From: Komagataeibacter sp. FNDCR2
GTDB taxonomy: Bacteria; Pseudomonadota; Alphaproteobacteria; Acetobacterales; Acetobacteraceae
Length of the DNA: 64,000 nucleotides
NCBI RefSeq assembly: GCF_021295395.1
Contig: NZ_JAIWOU010000001.1
Location: forward strand, 2,372,501 to 2,436,500
Reading direction: 5' to 3'
The position numbers were made by a program, and so were the translations under genes. This document shows positions 10,998-19,195 of the stretch, piece after piece; the stretch's first letter is position 1, and each line of letters opens with the position of its first letter. The notes beneath the pieces are model-generated. The model did no database searches, was not told the DNA's origin, and saw only the letters and a program-made list of their open reading frames with translations.

Positions 10998-11688
10998 GGG
11001 CGTGTCCAGCCCGGGGGAGAGACATGCGACGGCCCGTCTGGGCTGGCTGCGGGCCTCGGTTCTTGGGGCGAATGACGGTATCCTGTCCACTTCCAGCCTT
11101 ATTATTGGTGTTGCAAGTGCCCATACCTCACAGGCTGGAATATTACTGGCTGGCATATCCAGTCTGATAGCTGGCGCCATGTCCATGGCAGCGGGTGAAT
11201 ATGTGTCCGTCAGTTCCCAGGCAGATTCGGAAAAGGCGGATCTGAGCCGTGAAAAAAAGGAATTGGGTAGTCGCTGGGATTCTGAAGTCGATGAACTGGC
11301 TGGCATATATCGTCAGCGTGGGCTGGACGATCTTCTGGCGCATCAGGTCGCCATCGCATTGATGAAACATGATGCGCTGGGCGCCCATGCCCGCGACGAA
11401 CTTGGTATTTCAGAGGCGACGGCAGCGCGTCCGGTACAGGCCGCCCTTGCATCCGCATGTGCATTTGCACTTGGCGCCATACTGCCGGTGCTTACGGCCG
11501 TACTGTCACCTTTCAGGCTGGTGTCATGGAGTGTGTCTGTCGTTTCCCTGATCTGCCTTGCAATTCTGGGAACTGTCGGCGCACTGGCGGGAGGTACGGC
11601 ACCCTGGCGTCCTGCATTGCGAGTGATATTCTGGGGCCTGATGGCTATGATTATTACTGCCGCTGTTGGAAATATATTCAATAATTAA
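10981..11688 (+). CDS. VIT1/CCC1 family iron/manganese transporter
   Basis: A 235-residue membrane protein beginning at ATG 10981 inside the end of the cytochrome gene; an upstream-extended frame lacks family similarity. It has the family's opening LGWLRASVLGANDGILSTSS, then helix 2 and a cytoplasmic metal-binding loop rich in acidic residues (about 75-140, EKADLSREKKEL and a following DSEVDELAGIY), then three C-terminal helices. VIT1/CCC1 proteins move Fe2+ or Mn2+ out of the cytoplasm. Being last in a cluster with an RND pump, it suggests that the whole unit protects against excess transition metal. Confidence 0.9.
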   Translation: MNVTDKGVSSPGERHATARLGWLRASVLGANDGILSTSSLIIGVASAHTSQAGILLAGISSLIAGAMSMAAGEYVSVSSQADSEKADLSREKKELGSRWDSEVDELAGIYRQRGLDDLLAHQVAIALMKHDALGAHARDELGISEATAARPVQAALASACAFALGAILPVLTAVLSPFRLVSWSVSVVSLICLAILGTVGALAGGTAPWRPALRVIFWGLMAMIITAAVGNIFNN

Positions 11689-11703
11689 AAATATATATTT
11701 ATT

Positions 11704-11753
11704 CTGTTACGGGCATGATTGCGGACGACCGGCACGTACTCCCCTGTAACCAG
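11704..11753. other. Long imperfect hairpin between the VIT gene and the Rsr-linked RNA
   Basis: CTGTTACGGG (11704-11713) pairs with CCCCTGTAACCAG (11741-11753), with two bulged bases, around a ~27-nt loop. It lies between two convergent transcripts. There is no T-run on either side, so it is not a classical terminator. It may be a second structured RNA element downstream of rsr or simply a transcript end. Confidence 0.4.
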
Positions 11754-11758
11754 CGTGG

Positions 11759-11857
11759 AAAAAAGGGGCCCGGCGACAAGGGATTGGAGGGACGTAGGGG
11801 TAAGGGTTCCCGTAGGAGTGGCCTCGTGACTGTAGTCCCCCCGGCATTCGCCGGGCC
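11759..11857 (-). ncRNA. Candidate Y RNA (Ro/Rsr-associated small RNA)
   Basis: Read on the minus strand, directly after the rsr stop codon, the sequence folds as follows. A 10-bp terminal helix is formed by GGCCCGGCGA (11857-11848) with TCGCCGGGCC (11776-11767), without mismatch. An internal loop follows (ATGCC against AATCCCTTG). An 8-bp upper helix is formed by GGGGGGAC (11842-11835) with GTCCCTCC (11793-11786), one G-U pair. A ~40-nt pyrimidine-rich loop closes it. The 3' end runs into CC and six Ts, as in a Rho-independent end. Two stacked helices with a bulge plus a large pyrimidine-rich loop is the architecture of Y RNAs, the partners of Ro60/Rsr proteins, and bacterial Y RNAs are usually encoded beside rsr. 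The lower helix has CGAA on one side and CTTG on the other, reminiscent of the Ro-binding stem. I see no tRNA-like module as in YrlA. A competing local hairpin (CCCGGC gaat GCCGGG) exists. Confidence 0.6.
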
Positions 11858-11860
11858 TGT

Positions 11861-13417
11861 TCAGAGGGGCTGGGCCATGATCTGCCCAACCCAGTGCGTG
11901 GCGTCCATCCGGCCCGATGCGAATTCGGCCATCTGGTCGAAGGCCGCATCGGAAAAGCCGCCAATATTCAGCACATCCTCCTGTTCGGCTGCCTGAGTGG
12001 TGCCGTAAGGCTGGATGTCGATGCACATGAGGCGCGCCGCCGGATTACGGGCTTTCAGCCTTGTCCACTTCCGCATCATATTCGTGGGTGTCCCATCAGG
12101 CCATGCCCTGTTCCATGATTCGTTATCCGACACGAACACAACCAGATCCACTGCCTCGTGCCGGGCATTGAGCCATGCCAGCGGGGCCGCGCAATCCGTG
12201 CCGCCTCCGCCCAGTTCCGCAAGGCGGCGGGCGTTGGTCAGGATCGTATCGCAGGGCTCCAGCGTGATGTCGTGTACCTGCATCGCGAAGGGCAGGACGC
12301 GGGCGGCAGGGTTGCTGCGCTTGATCGCCGCCGTCACGAGGGCCGCGACATCAATGCACCGTACCGCCGTGGTGGCGCTGCCCCGGTAACCCGTAACCGG
12401 CGAAAGCATGGAACTGGAGACATCGGGGCACACCACAACATGCCCGCCAAAGTGGGGCACATTGTCCACCGCGCGCTCCATGGCGTCATGCAGGGCTTCC
12501 CGCAAGGGGGGAGGCACCGCCGGGTCCAGCGCCCGCAGGGTGGCGAGCAACTGATAAGGCAGGACTTTCGCCGCCCGGATCCGCTTCTGGTCGCGTAGCA
12601 CGGCCGCCACATGGGTCACGATGACCGGGTCGGTAAAGGCGCCGTTGCGTGTCAGCATGTTCAGCCCCTGCCGCAGGGTCTGCCATGAGGCCATGCGGGC
12701 GACCGCACCCCACTGCGCCGGCGAAAGCGGCAGGCTGCTCAGCAACTGGAACGACACGGCGGGCACCCGGTCCGACATGCCGGAACGGAAGGCCAGCAGA
12801 TCCTGCACGATGGGCGGCAGGGCCGATATGGCGGCAGGCCGGTCGATCAGCCATGCATAGAAGGCCTCACGCCGCGGGTTGCCGGGGCGCGGATGGACCA
12901 TGCGTATCACATCGGCCAGTGACGGGTCATTCCCCACCGAGGCAGCCAGAAGCTGTTCGTCGGAGGCGCCATCAAGCCAGTCCCGCACCATAGCCTTTGG
13001 GCGTGAACCCAGGGATTTGCGTCCGGTCTGTCCGGAGCGCATGATCTGCACAAAGGTGCGCAGCACCCGGCCGGATGTCACCACTTTCGGGAACGCACGG
13101 GCGAACAGCACCGGGTCGCGCCCGGACAGGACGGCCAGCAGCAGGGCGGGCGTATCCTTCATGTGGCCCTTGTCCCGAACATGGATGGCGGTGCGGGCCA
13201 GGAAATCCGGGCTTACGGTGCGGGCCAGTTCGACAAGGGCGCGCACCTGTGTCTGTGCATCCTGATAACAGCCGCCGGCAAAGGTAGCTGTCATGGCAAG
13301 CTGGGCCAGCCTGTGGGCCGGAACCAGGTCATAGGCAGGAGCGCCTGCCGCGTTACGGGTATTGGCATGCGGTGCGAACCGCCCCCGCAGCGACGCAAAC
13401 ACTGATCGGTCTGCCAT
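11861..13417 (-). CDS. rsr: Ro60-like RNA-binding protein, TROVE domain (Rsr)
   Basis: A 518-residue homologue of the animal Ro60 autoantigen and bacterial Rsr. The N-terminal TROVE part (residues ~25-330) is an alpha-helical HEAT-like ring that binds Y RNAs and ends of misfolded RNA; it includes the family-like stretch ARTAIHVRDKGHMKDTPALL near residue 80-100. The C-terminal von Willebrand A domain (about 340-515) keeps the MIDAS metal site: DVSSSM near residue 345, a later threonine/glycine loop GGGGTDCAAPL, and FVSDNESW. It is divergent from the RtcR-type gene, as in the rsr-rtcBA systems of other bacteria, and is followed on its own strand by a Y-RNA-like structure. The protein probably acts in RNA quality control or in targeting RNA to nucleases. 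Confidence 0.9.
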   Translation of the reverse strand: MADRSVFASLRGRFAPHANTRNAAGAPAYDLVPAHRLAQLAMTATFAGGCYQDAQTQVRALVELARTVSPDFLARTAIHVRDKGHMKDTPALLLAVLSGRDPVLFARAFPKVVTSGRVLRTFVQIMRSGQTGRKSLGSRPKAMVRDWLDGASDEQLLAASVGNDPSLADVIRMVHPRPGNPRREAFYAWLIDRPAAISALPPIVQDLLAFRSGMSDRVPAVSFQLLSSLPLSPAQWGAVARMASWQTLRQGLNMLTRNGAFTDPVIVTHVAAVLRDQKRIRAAKVLPYQLLATLRALDPAVPPPLREALHDAMERAVDNVPHFGGHVVVCPDVSSSMLSPVTGYRGSATTAVRCIDVAALVTAAIKRSNPAARVLPFAMQVHDITLEPCDTILTNARRLAELGGGGTDCAAPLAWLNARHEAVDLVVFVSDNESWNRAWPDGTPTNMMRKWTRLKARNPAARLMCIDIQPYGTTQAAEQEDVLNIGGFSDAAFDQMAEFASGRMDATHWVGQIMAQPL

Positions 13418-13593
13418 GATCCTGTTTCCTTTCTTCGTGCCCCCCTTTTTTTGCCAGAGGAGAATGCGCGGAAAAAGAAAAACGACATTTCATGATAATA
13501 TATTGTTATTAAAATGAATTATCGATATTTCGGTGTAGGGTCATCAAAAAATATTATATGGATTTATAGTGATTTATCGCTTTATATAAGAAT
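13418..13593. promoter_or_regulatory. Divergent promoter region between rsr and the RtcR-type gene
   Basis: 176 bp without a gene, very AT-rich from 13490 to 13590. On the rsr side, GGAAA precedes the ATG as ribosome-binding site. I searched for the sigma54 pattern (GG, ten bases, GC): the nearest look-alike, TGGCAAAAAAAGGGGGGCAC on the minus strand (about 13438-13457), has 13 bases between GG and GC and does not fit. Confidence 0.6.
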
Positions 13594-15168
13594 ATGCGTA
13601 ATGTCGTCATTGGCTTCCTCGGCACCATCCTTGACCAGGGGCGTCGCCGCTCGTGGCGGCCCTCGGTGCAGATCTGCGCCCACCCGGATTTCCCGGTCGA
13701 TCGGCTGGAACTGCTCCATGACCACCTCAATCTGCAACTGGCCGAGAAGGTGGCGCGCGATGTCGTGGTCCTGTCGCCCCGGACCGAGGTGCGGCTGGTG
13801 GATATGGAACTCGACAACCCGTGGGATTTTCAGGAAGTTTATGGAAAGTTATATGATTTCGCGGAATCCTACGGCTTTGACGAGGATCGGGAACACTATT
13901 ACGTCCACCTGACAACCGGCACGCATGTCGCCCAGATCTGCTGGTTCCTGCTGACGGAAAGCCGCCATATACCAGCCCGCCTGCTCCAGAGTGGACCACC
14001 ACGCGCGGAGGACGCGCCCAACGGCACGATCGACATCATCGATCTTGACCTTGCCCGCTACAATGCGTTGCAGCGTCGCTTCGAGGCGGCGGCGCGTGAA
14101 CATTCCTACATGCTGCGCGGCGGTATCCAGACCCGGAACGCCGCTTTCCATCACATGATAGAACGGCTGGAGCAGGTCGTGACCCGCTCGGACGAACCGG
14201 TCGTGCTGGTGGGAGAGGCAGGCGTTGGCAAGACGACGCTTGCGCGGCGCATTTATGAACTGAAGCTCCAGCGCCGCCGGGTAAAGGGGCGTCTGGTCCA
14301 TGTGAACTGCGCCGGGTTGCAGGGGCCACACGGCATGGCCGCCCTGTTTGGCCAGCGGCGCAATGTCGTGGGGCTTGCGGGCACGGAGCGGGCAGGGTTC
14401 CTGAGCGAGGCGGAAGGCGGGGTGCTGTTCCTTGATGACATCGACCTGCTGCCCCATGCGGCACAGGGGCTGCTGCTCGATGCGCTGGAAAGCGGCAGTT
14501 ACTATCCCGTGGGGTCCGATACCGCGCAGAGTTGCCGTTTCCACCTGATTGCCGCAACCGGTTGCGACTTGTCGGTACTGGCGCGGCAGGGTCTCATGCG
14601 CCGCGATCTGCTGGCACGGCTGGCGCTATGGGTTTTTCACCTTCCGCCGCTGCGCGACCGGCGGGAGGATATGGAAGCCGAACTGGCGTATGAACTGGGG
14701 GAAGCGGAACGGAGCCTGGGGTGCAAGGTCGGCTTCAATGTGGATGCGAGAACGCGCTACCTGCATTTTGCCCGTGACCCGGCCATGCCATGGTCGGGTA
14801 ATTACCGGGATCTGTCAGCTTCGGCCCGCAGGCTGTGCACCCTTGCCGAACGCGGGCGCATAACCCTGCCGATGGTGGAGGCGGAAGTCATGACCCTGAG
14901 CCACCAGTGGGCGGCGGTCCAGCGGGATGGCGACCTGACGCTGCTGGCTGAAATACTGCCCGACCCGGCAGGCGTGGATGAGTTTGACCGGGCGCAACTG
15001 GCGGCCGTGGTGCGGGCGTGCCGGGAGGCCTCATCGCTTTCCGCGGCGGGGCGGCGGCTGTTCGCCATATCCCGGCAGGCAAAGGCCAGCCAGAACGACG
15101 CGGATCGCCTGCGCAAATACCTGGCCCGCTTTGGCCTGAACTGGGAGATGGTCGCGAGTGGCGCTTAA
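13594..15168 (+). CDS. rtcR: RtcR-type regulator (CARF-like domain plus AAA+), sigma54 loop lost
   Basis: A 524-residue homologue of RtcR, the activator of RNA-repair operons. The N-terminal part (1-180) is the CARF-like RNA-ligand domain, with HLTTGTHVAQICWFLLTESR near residues 108-127. The AAA+ domain follows: Walker A GEAGVGKTTLARR near 207-219 and Walker B GGVLFLDDI near 278-286. The C-terminal SAAGRRLFAISRQAKASQND...LRKYLARFGLNW resembles the end of RtcR. Two departures stand out. The GAFTGA loop that touches sigma54 is replaced by NVVGLA (about residues 256-261), and the usual Walker B aspartate-glutamate pair is aspartate-aspartate. The protein may sense damaged RNA, but it is unlikely to work as a normal sigma54 activator. 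It is divergent from rsr. Confidence 0.85.
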   Translation: MRNVVIGFLGTILDQGRRRSWRPSVQICAHPDFPVDRLELLHDHLNLQLAEKVARDVVVLSPRTEVRLVDMELDNPWDFQEVYGKLYDFAESYGFDEDREHYYVHLTTGTHVAQICWFLLTESRHIPARLLQSGPPRAEDAPNGTIDIIDLDLARYNALQRRFEAAAREHSYMLRGGIQTRNAAFHHMIERLEQVVTRSDEPVVLVGEAGVGKTTLARRIYELKLQRRRVKGRLVHVNCAGLQGPHGMAALFGQRRNVVGLAGTERAGFLSEAEGGVLFLDDIDLLPHAAQGLLLDALESGSYYPVGSDTAQSCRFHLIAATGCDLSVLARQGLMRRDLLARLALWVFHLPPLRDRREDMEAELAYELGEAERSLGCKVGFNVDARTRYLHFARDPAMPWSGNYRDLSASARRLCTLAERGRITLPMVEAEVMTLSHQWAAVQRDGDLTLLAEILPDPAGVDEFDRAQLAAVVRACREASSLSAAGRRLFAISRQAKASQNDADRLRKYLARFGLNWEMVASGA

Positions 15169-15269
15169 ACGCGCCGGTGCATTCTGGCTCTGTCCCGGTG
15201 TGGGATGGCGAGGCGGGGCCTCTCGCAATCATAAGAAAGCTTTAGGTGACGCTTTTTCCAGACCGCTCC

Positions 15270-15968
15270 TTAGTCAAATGTTTTCCCACGCGGGCGCACG
15301 ATGGGCAGTATGTTTCCAGTCACCGCGTAATATACACGCTCTGAAATATTTGTGGCGTGGTCACCGATACGCTCAAGATTCTTGGCAATGAACAGCAGAT
15401 GGGCACAAGGCCCGATATTGCGCGGATCTTCCATCATGTAGGTCACCAGTTCACGGAACATGGAGACATACAGTTCATCCACCGCCGTATCCGAATGCCA
15501 TACAAGGCGCGCCAGTTCAGGGTCACGCTGGTCCATCGCGTCAATGGTGCGCCGCAGGTTTTCCTGCACCAGCCGCCCCATGCTGTGCAGCCCTGTCAGT
15601 GAAATGGGGCATGACAGCAGTTCGTTGCGCATGGCTCGGCGTGCGATGCTGGCGGCGCAATCCCCGATGCGTTCCAGGTCGCCCGAGATTTTCAGCGCCA
15701 CAACCACCTCACGCAGGTCGCCCGCCATGGGCGCGCGCAGGGCCAGCAGGCGAATGACCAGCGCCTCGGTTTCGCGTTCCAGTTCATCGACCTGCGGGTC
15801 CATTTCGGGCGCATCCAGGGCCGCGACCTCGTCATGTTCGACCACGGCGGTAATGGCCTGCGCCACCTGCCGTTCCACCAGGCCCCCCATCTTGTTTACA
15901 AGCGAACGTAAATGTTCCAGTTCCTGGTCATAGCTCTGGACCGTATGTACGGATTCATGGGGCATCAT
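15270..15968 (-). CDS. phoU: Phosphate signalling protein PhoU
   Basis: A ~232-residue all-helical protein with the two PhoU repeats. Signature stretches are KISGDLERIGDCAASIARR near residue 93-110 and the matching FIAKNLERIGDHATNISERV near residue 195-213; the acidic E/D residues in these bind metal. PhoU links the Pst importer to the PhoR kinase and keeps the Pho regulon off when phosphate is plentiful. It is the last gene of pstC-pstA-pstB-phoU. Start is GTG 15971 or ATG 15968; the ATG is used here. It is convergent with the RtcR-type gene. Confidence 0.93.
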   Translation of the reverse strand: MMPHESVHTVQSYDQELEHLRSLVNKMGGLVERQVAQAITAVVEHDEVAALDAPEMDPQVDELERETEALVIRLLALRAPMAGDLREVVVALKISGDLERIGDCAASIARRAMRNELLSCPISLTGLHSMGRLVQENLRRTIDAMDQRDPELARLVWHSDTAVDELYVSMFRELVTYMMEDPRNIGPCAHLLFIAKNLERIGDHATNISERVYYAVTGNILPIVRPRGKTFD

Positions 15969-15982
15969 CACTGCTTTCGCTT

Positions 15983-16780
15983 TTAGCCGAAGCGGCCGGT
16001 AATATAATCCTGGGTGCGTTTGGCATACGGGGCCGTGAACATCTTGTCGGCCGTGTCCACCTCCACCAGTTCACCCATGTAAAAAAACGCCACACGATCC
16101 GCGCATCGCGCCGCCTGCTGCAGGTTATGCGTCACGATGGCGATGGAGAATTCCTGCTTCAGTTCATCCAGAAGTTCCTCGATCCGGGCGGTGGAAATCG
16201 GATCCAGCGCACTGGTCGGTTCATCCAGCAGGATGATTTCGGGGCGCGTTGCAATGGTGCGCGCAATGCACAGGCGCTGCTGCTGCCCACCCGACAGGGC
16301 CGCCGCGGATGCATTAAGCCGGTCCTTGACTTCGTTCCACAGCGCCACGCGCCGCAGCACGCTCTCCACGCGCTGGTCCATATCCGTACGTGACAGGCGT
16401 TCATGCAGCCGCACGCCAAAGGCGATGTTATCGTAAATGGACATGGGAAACGGCGTGGGTTTCTGGAACACCATGCCAATGCGCGAGCGCAGCACGTTCA
16501 CATCCAGCCCCGGCGAGAGGATGTTGCAGCCGTCAAACAGTACTTCCCCCGTCGCGCGCTGGCCCGGATAGAGGTCATACATGCGGTTGAAGATACGCAG
16601 CAGCGTTGACTTGCCGCAGCCCGACGGGCCGATCATGCCCGTGACCTGACGCGCGGGAAAATCCAGCGATATACCCTTGAGCGCATGGTTGCCGCCATAC
16701 CAGAAATCCAGGTTGCGTATGGCCAGTGCCGACACGGTCCTGTTGCGGCCTGTCGTGTCATCCATGGTGATTTTGTTCAT
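15983..16780 (-). CDS. pstB: Phosphate ABC transporter ATP-binding protein PstB
   Basis: ATPase subunit of the high-affinity phosphate importer, 265 residues from ATG 16780, which overlaps the pstA stop by 4 bp; a 30-residue longer reading frame is rejected for that reason. Seen motifs: Walker [12 protein letters not shown] (near residue 52), Q-loop [10 protein letters not shown] typical of PstB, ABC signature [16 protein letters not shown], Walker [13 protein letters not shown] and the H-loop in [14 protein letters not shown]. It ends with YITGRFG, a PstB-specific C-terminus. Confidence 0.96.
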   Translation of the reverse strand: MNKITMDDTTGRNRTVSALAIRNLDFWYGGNHALKGISLDFPARQVTGMIGPSGCGKSTLLRIFNRMYDLYPGQRATGEVLFDGCNILSPGLDVNVLRSRIGMVFQKPTPFPMSIYDNIAFGVRLHERLSRTDMDQRVESVLRRVALWNEVKDRLNASAAALSGGQQQRLCIARTIATRPEIILLDEPTSALDPISTARIEELLDELKQEFSIAIVTHNLQQAARCADRVAFFYMGELVEVDTADKMFTAPYAKRTQDYITGRFG

Positions 16781-17688
16781 TGTTGTGCAGATCCATTGCG
16801 CGTAAGCCACCAGCGGGCGAGGATGTTCGTCGCAAGTACCGCGACAGTAATCAGCAACGCCCCGGTCCATGCCATCTGCACCCAGTCATCATAGGCCGAA
16901 CCGGCGTACTGGTAGATCGTGACCGGCAGGCTGGCCATGGGCGCGTCAAGGTTGGTGGACCAGTTCAGGTTGCCAAGGGAGGTGAATAGCAGGGGGGCCG
17001 TCTCACCCGATATGCGGGCCAGCGCCAGCAGGACGCCGGTCATGATGCCGCCGCGCGCCGAACGCAGGCAGACACTCAGGATCACCCGCCATCCCGGCGC
17101 GCCCAGCGCATAGGCCGCTTCGCGCATGGCGCGGGGGACGAGGCGCAGCATGTCCTCCGTCGTGCGGACAACGATGGGAATAAACAGGACCGCCAGCGCC
17201 AGCGTGCCCGCCATGCCGGAAAAATGCCCCGCCGGTTCCACGATGATAAGGTAGATGAACAGCCCCACCAGAATGGACGGCACCGACAGCAACATGTCGG
17301 ACACGAACCGGACAAGGGTGACAATCCGCCCGTCCTGACTGAATTCCGACAGGTAGATGCCCGCCATCATGCCAACCGGCGTGCCGATCAGCGCGGCAAG
17401 GCCGGTCTGTTCGCAACTGCCGATAATGGCGTTCGCCAGCCCGCCGCCAGTGCCGGGTGCGGCCGTGCTGTGCACGAAGGTGGGAAGTGACAGGCCCGCC
17501 GCCCCCCGTGTCACCAATGTCCATAAAATCGAAAACAGCACGAACAGCACGATCACCGTCGCCATGTTGCACGACAGGCTGACAAACCGTTCGACCAGCC
17601 TGCGCCGTATGGCCTGCGCACCGCCGCGCTGCCATCCACTGGCATCGCCGGATTGCGACTGGGGGGCTGACATCATGGATTGCCTCAT
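16777..17688 (-). CDS. pstA: Phosphate ABC transporter permease PstA
   Basis: A 303-residue inner-membrane permease with about six transmembrane helices; TM1 is at residues ~40-62. The cytoplasmic loop that docks on PstB is [21 protein letters not shown] (positions ~180-200), the EAA motif of ABC importers. A periplasmic-side segment [20 protein letters not shown] is typical for PstA. It overlaps pstC by 4 bp at its start and pstB by 4 bp at its end, so translation of the three is coupled. Confidence 0.95.
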   Translation of the reverse strand: MRQSMMSAPQSQSGDASGWQRGGAQAIRRRLVERFVSLSCNMATVIVLFVLFSILWTLVTRGAAGLSLPTFVHSTAAPGTGGGLANAIIGSCEQTGLAALIGTPVGMMAGIYLSEFSQDGRIVTLVRFVSDMLLSVPSILVGLFIYLIIVEPAGHFSGMAGTLALAVLFIPIVVRTTEDMLRLVPRAMREAAYALGAPGWRVILSVCLRSARGGIMTGVLLALARISGETAPLLFTSLGNLNWSTNLDAPMASLPVTIYQYAGSAYDDWVQMAWTGALLITVAVLATNILARWWLTRNGSAQQ

Positions 17689-18662
17689 TTCGACGCGCCG
17701 CGTTGCAGGAAGATGCGCGAGCAGGCCAGGGTAATGAATGAAATGATCATCAGGATCGCCCCCAGCGCCAGCAGGGCGGATAGTTTCAGGCTGCCGGCCG
17801 CGCTTTCGGGAAATTCCAGCGCGATCAGGGAGGCGATGGTGTTGCCCGGCGCAAACAGCGACCAGCCAAGGTGGTTGCTGTTGCCGATGACGAAGGTCAC
17901 GGCCATCGTCTCACCCAGCGCGCGTCCCGTGCCCAGCATGATGCCCCCCATGACCGCCTGCCGCGACCATGGCAGGACGACCTGGCGCATCACCTCCCAC
18001 CGCGTGGCGCCAAGGCCGAAGGCGCTTTCCTTCAGCACGGCGGGAATGGAGACGAATACATCCGTCATGACGGAACAGATGAACGGCGTGATCATGATAG
18101 CGAGGATCAGCCCGCCACTGAGCAGCCCGGTGCCATAGGGCGCGCCACGAAACAGCAGGCCGATACCGGGCACATGGCCAATGTAATGCGTGGTTACGGG
18201 TTCGATATAATGCGCCATGAACGGCACCACGATGAAAAACCCCCACATGCCGAATATGATGGAGGGCACCGCAGCCAGAAGCTGCACGGCGGTCTCGATA
18301 AACCGCGCCAGTGCCGGGGGAGCCATCTCCACCAGCCAGAAGGCCACGCCAAATGCGAACGGCACCGCGAAGACAAGGGCGATGGCGGTCGTGACCAGCG
18401 TACCGAAAATGGACGTCGCGGCGCCGAAATGGTCTGAAATCGGATTCCATGCCGTGCTGGTGATGAAACCGGGGCCAAAGGCGGAAAATGCCCGCCACCC
18501 CCCGCTGACCAGCACAACGACAATACCCGCCATGACAAGCAGGATGAACCATCCGGCCAGGCGGGCGATCATGCCAAAAATGAAATCGCCGTACCGCCCG
18601 TGCGTGTTCGTGTCCATTCCGGCACCGTCCCGGGCCGTCATGGCGGATGGAAGTTCCATCAT
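17685..18662 (-). CDS. pstC: Phosphate ABC transporter permease PstC
   Basis: A 325-residue permease that pairs with PstA to form the phosphate channel. TM1 is at about residues 33-58, and the EAA-type loop is VLKESAFGLGATRWEVMRQV near residue 205-225. The segment GTLVTTAIALVFAVPFAFGVA (about 86-106) is characteristic of PstC. First gene of the operon: a Pho-box-like site lies about 85-100 bp upstream. pstS is not adjacent; it is found about 36 kb away at 55017-56036. Confidence 0.95.
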   Translation of the reverse strand: MMELPSAMTARDGAGMDTNTHGRYGDFIFGMIARLAGWFILLVMAGIVVVLVSGGWRAFSAFGPGFITSTAWNPISDHFGAATSIFGTLVTTAIALVFAVPFAFGVAFWLVEMAPPALARFIETAVQLLAAVPSIIFGMWGFFIVVPFMAHYIEPVTTHYIGHVPGIGLLFRGAPYGTGLLSGGLILAIMITPFICSVMTDVFVSIPAVLKESAFGLGATRWEVMRQVVLPWSRQAVMGGIMLGTGRALGETMAVTFVIGNSNHLGWSLFAPGNTIASLIALEFPESAAGSLKLSALLALGAILMIISFITLACSRIFLQRGASK

Positions 18663-18743
18663 GTAATTCCTGATGTGTATGACACAACTGCAGCACTAGG
18701 CCGCCATGCCGCATTGTTGCAATAATAACTTCCTGTATTTTGT

Positions 18744-18761
18744 ATGAAGTTTTTATGACAC
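18744..18761 (-). promoter_or_regulatory. Pho box upstream of pstCAB-phoU
   Basis: On the minus strand GTGTCAT-AAAA-ACTTCAT gives two 7-mers with the TCAT core repeated at exactly 11 bp, the spacing of PhoB binding units (consensus CTGTCAT). A further TGTCAT lies just upstream (18668-18673 direction, at 18768-18773) but is one base out of phase. It faces pstC. Confidence 0.72.
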
Positions 18762-18919
18762 AAGTCATGACATGCGTGTGAGCTTATGTATATTTGTGCA
18801 TGTCATAGAAAGTTCATTTATTTCTGGTTGCGGGTGCCCATGAACTCCTGCATAGCACCCGCAGCGGGGACGGCCGTGCCTATACCGCCCCCAAAGGACA
18901 ACAGGCAGGAAGCAGCCTT

Positions 18920-19147
18920 ATGTTTGAATCCAGCGTTATCGAAATCGATGGTATCTTCGTTGGCATCGTTTTTCACAATGGACCCGATGAACCTTATGAA
19001 TTCCGGGCCATGCATGAACGCGTGACGCAGATGGACGGGGACATCCTGCCCACGTTCGAGGCCGCTGTGGCGCAGGCCCGCACCCGTTTCCGGCTGGGTC
19101 GCCGCCACGCCCCGCGCGCCATGGAAACCGTACGTCTGCGGGCCTGA
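18920..19147 (+). CDS. Small conserved-looking protein of unknown function
   Basis: A 75-residue soluble protein, unrecognised. It starts with a ribosome-binding-like AGGAAG ten bases before ATG 18920. The N-terminal half is acidic (VIEIDGIFVGIVFHNGPDEP), the C-terminal end strongly basic with seven arginines. It is transcribed away from the pst operon and shares its promoter region. Codon use and the strong base-composition bias at third positions look like a real gene. Confidence 0.6.
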   Translation: MFESSVIEIDGIFVGIVFHNGPDEPYEFRAMHERVTQMDGDILPTFEAAVAQARTRFRLGRRHAPRAMETVRLRA

Positions 19148-19195
19148 AAGGCTGCGCCCCTGCGCACCATTTCAAGTAATAGGTCGAAAAAAACA

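Noticed and set aside
11800-11820. Resemblance of the candidate Y RNA loop (ACTCCTACGGGA) to a conserved 16S rRNA segment
   Set aside because: Only 12 bases match and neighbouring rRNA sequence is absent; treated as chance, though a decoy role cannot be excluded.
13438-13457. Sigma54-like promoter before rsr (TGGC ... GC)
   Set aside because: Spacing between GG and GC is 13 bases, not the required 10; no other -24/-12 match in 13418-13593.
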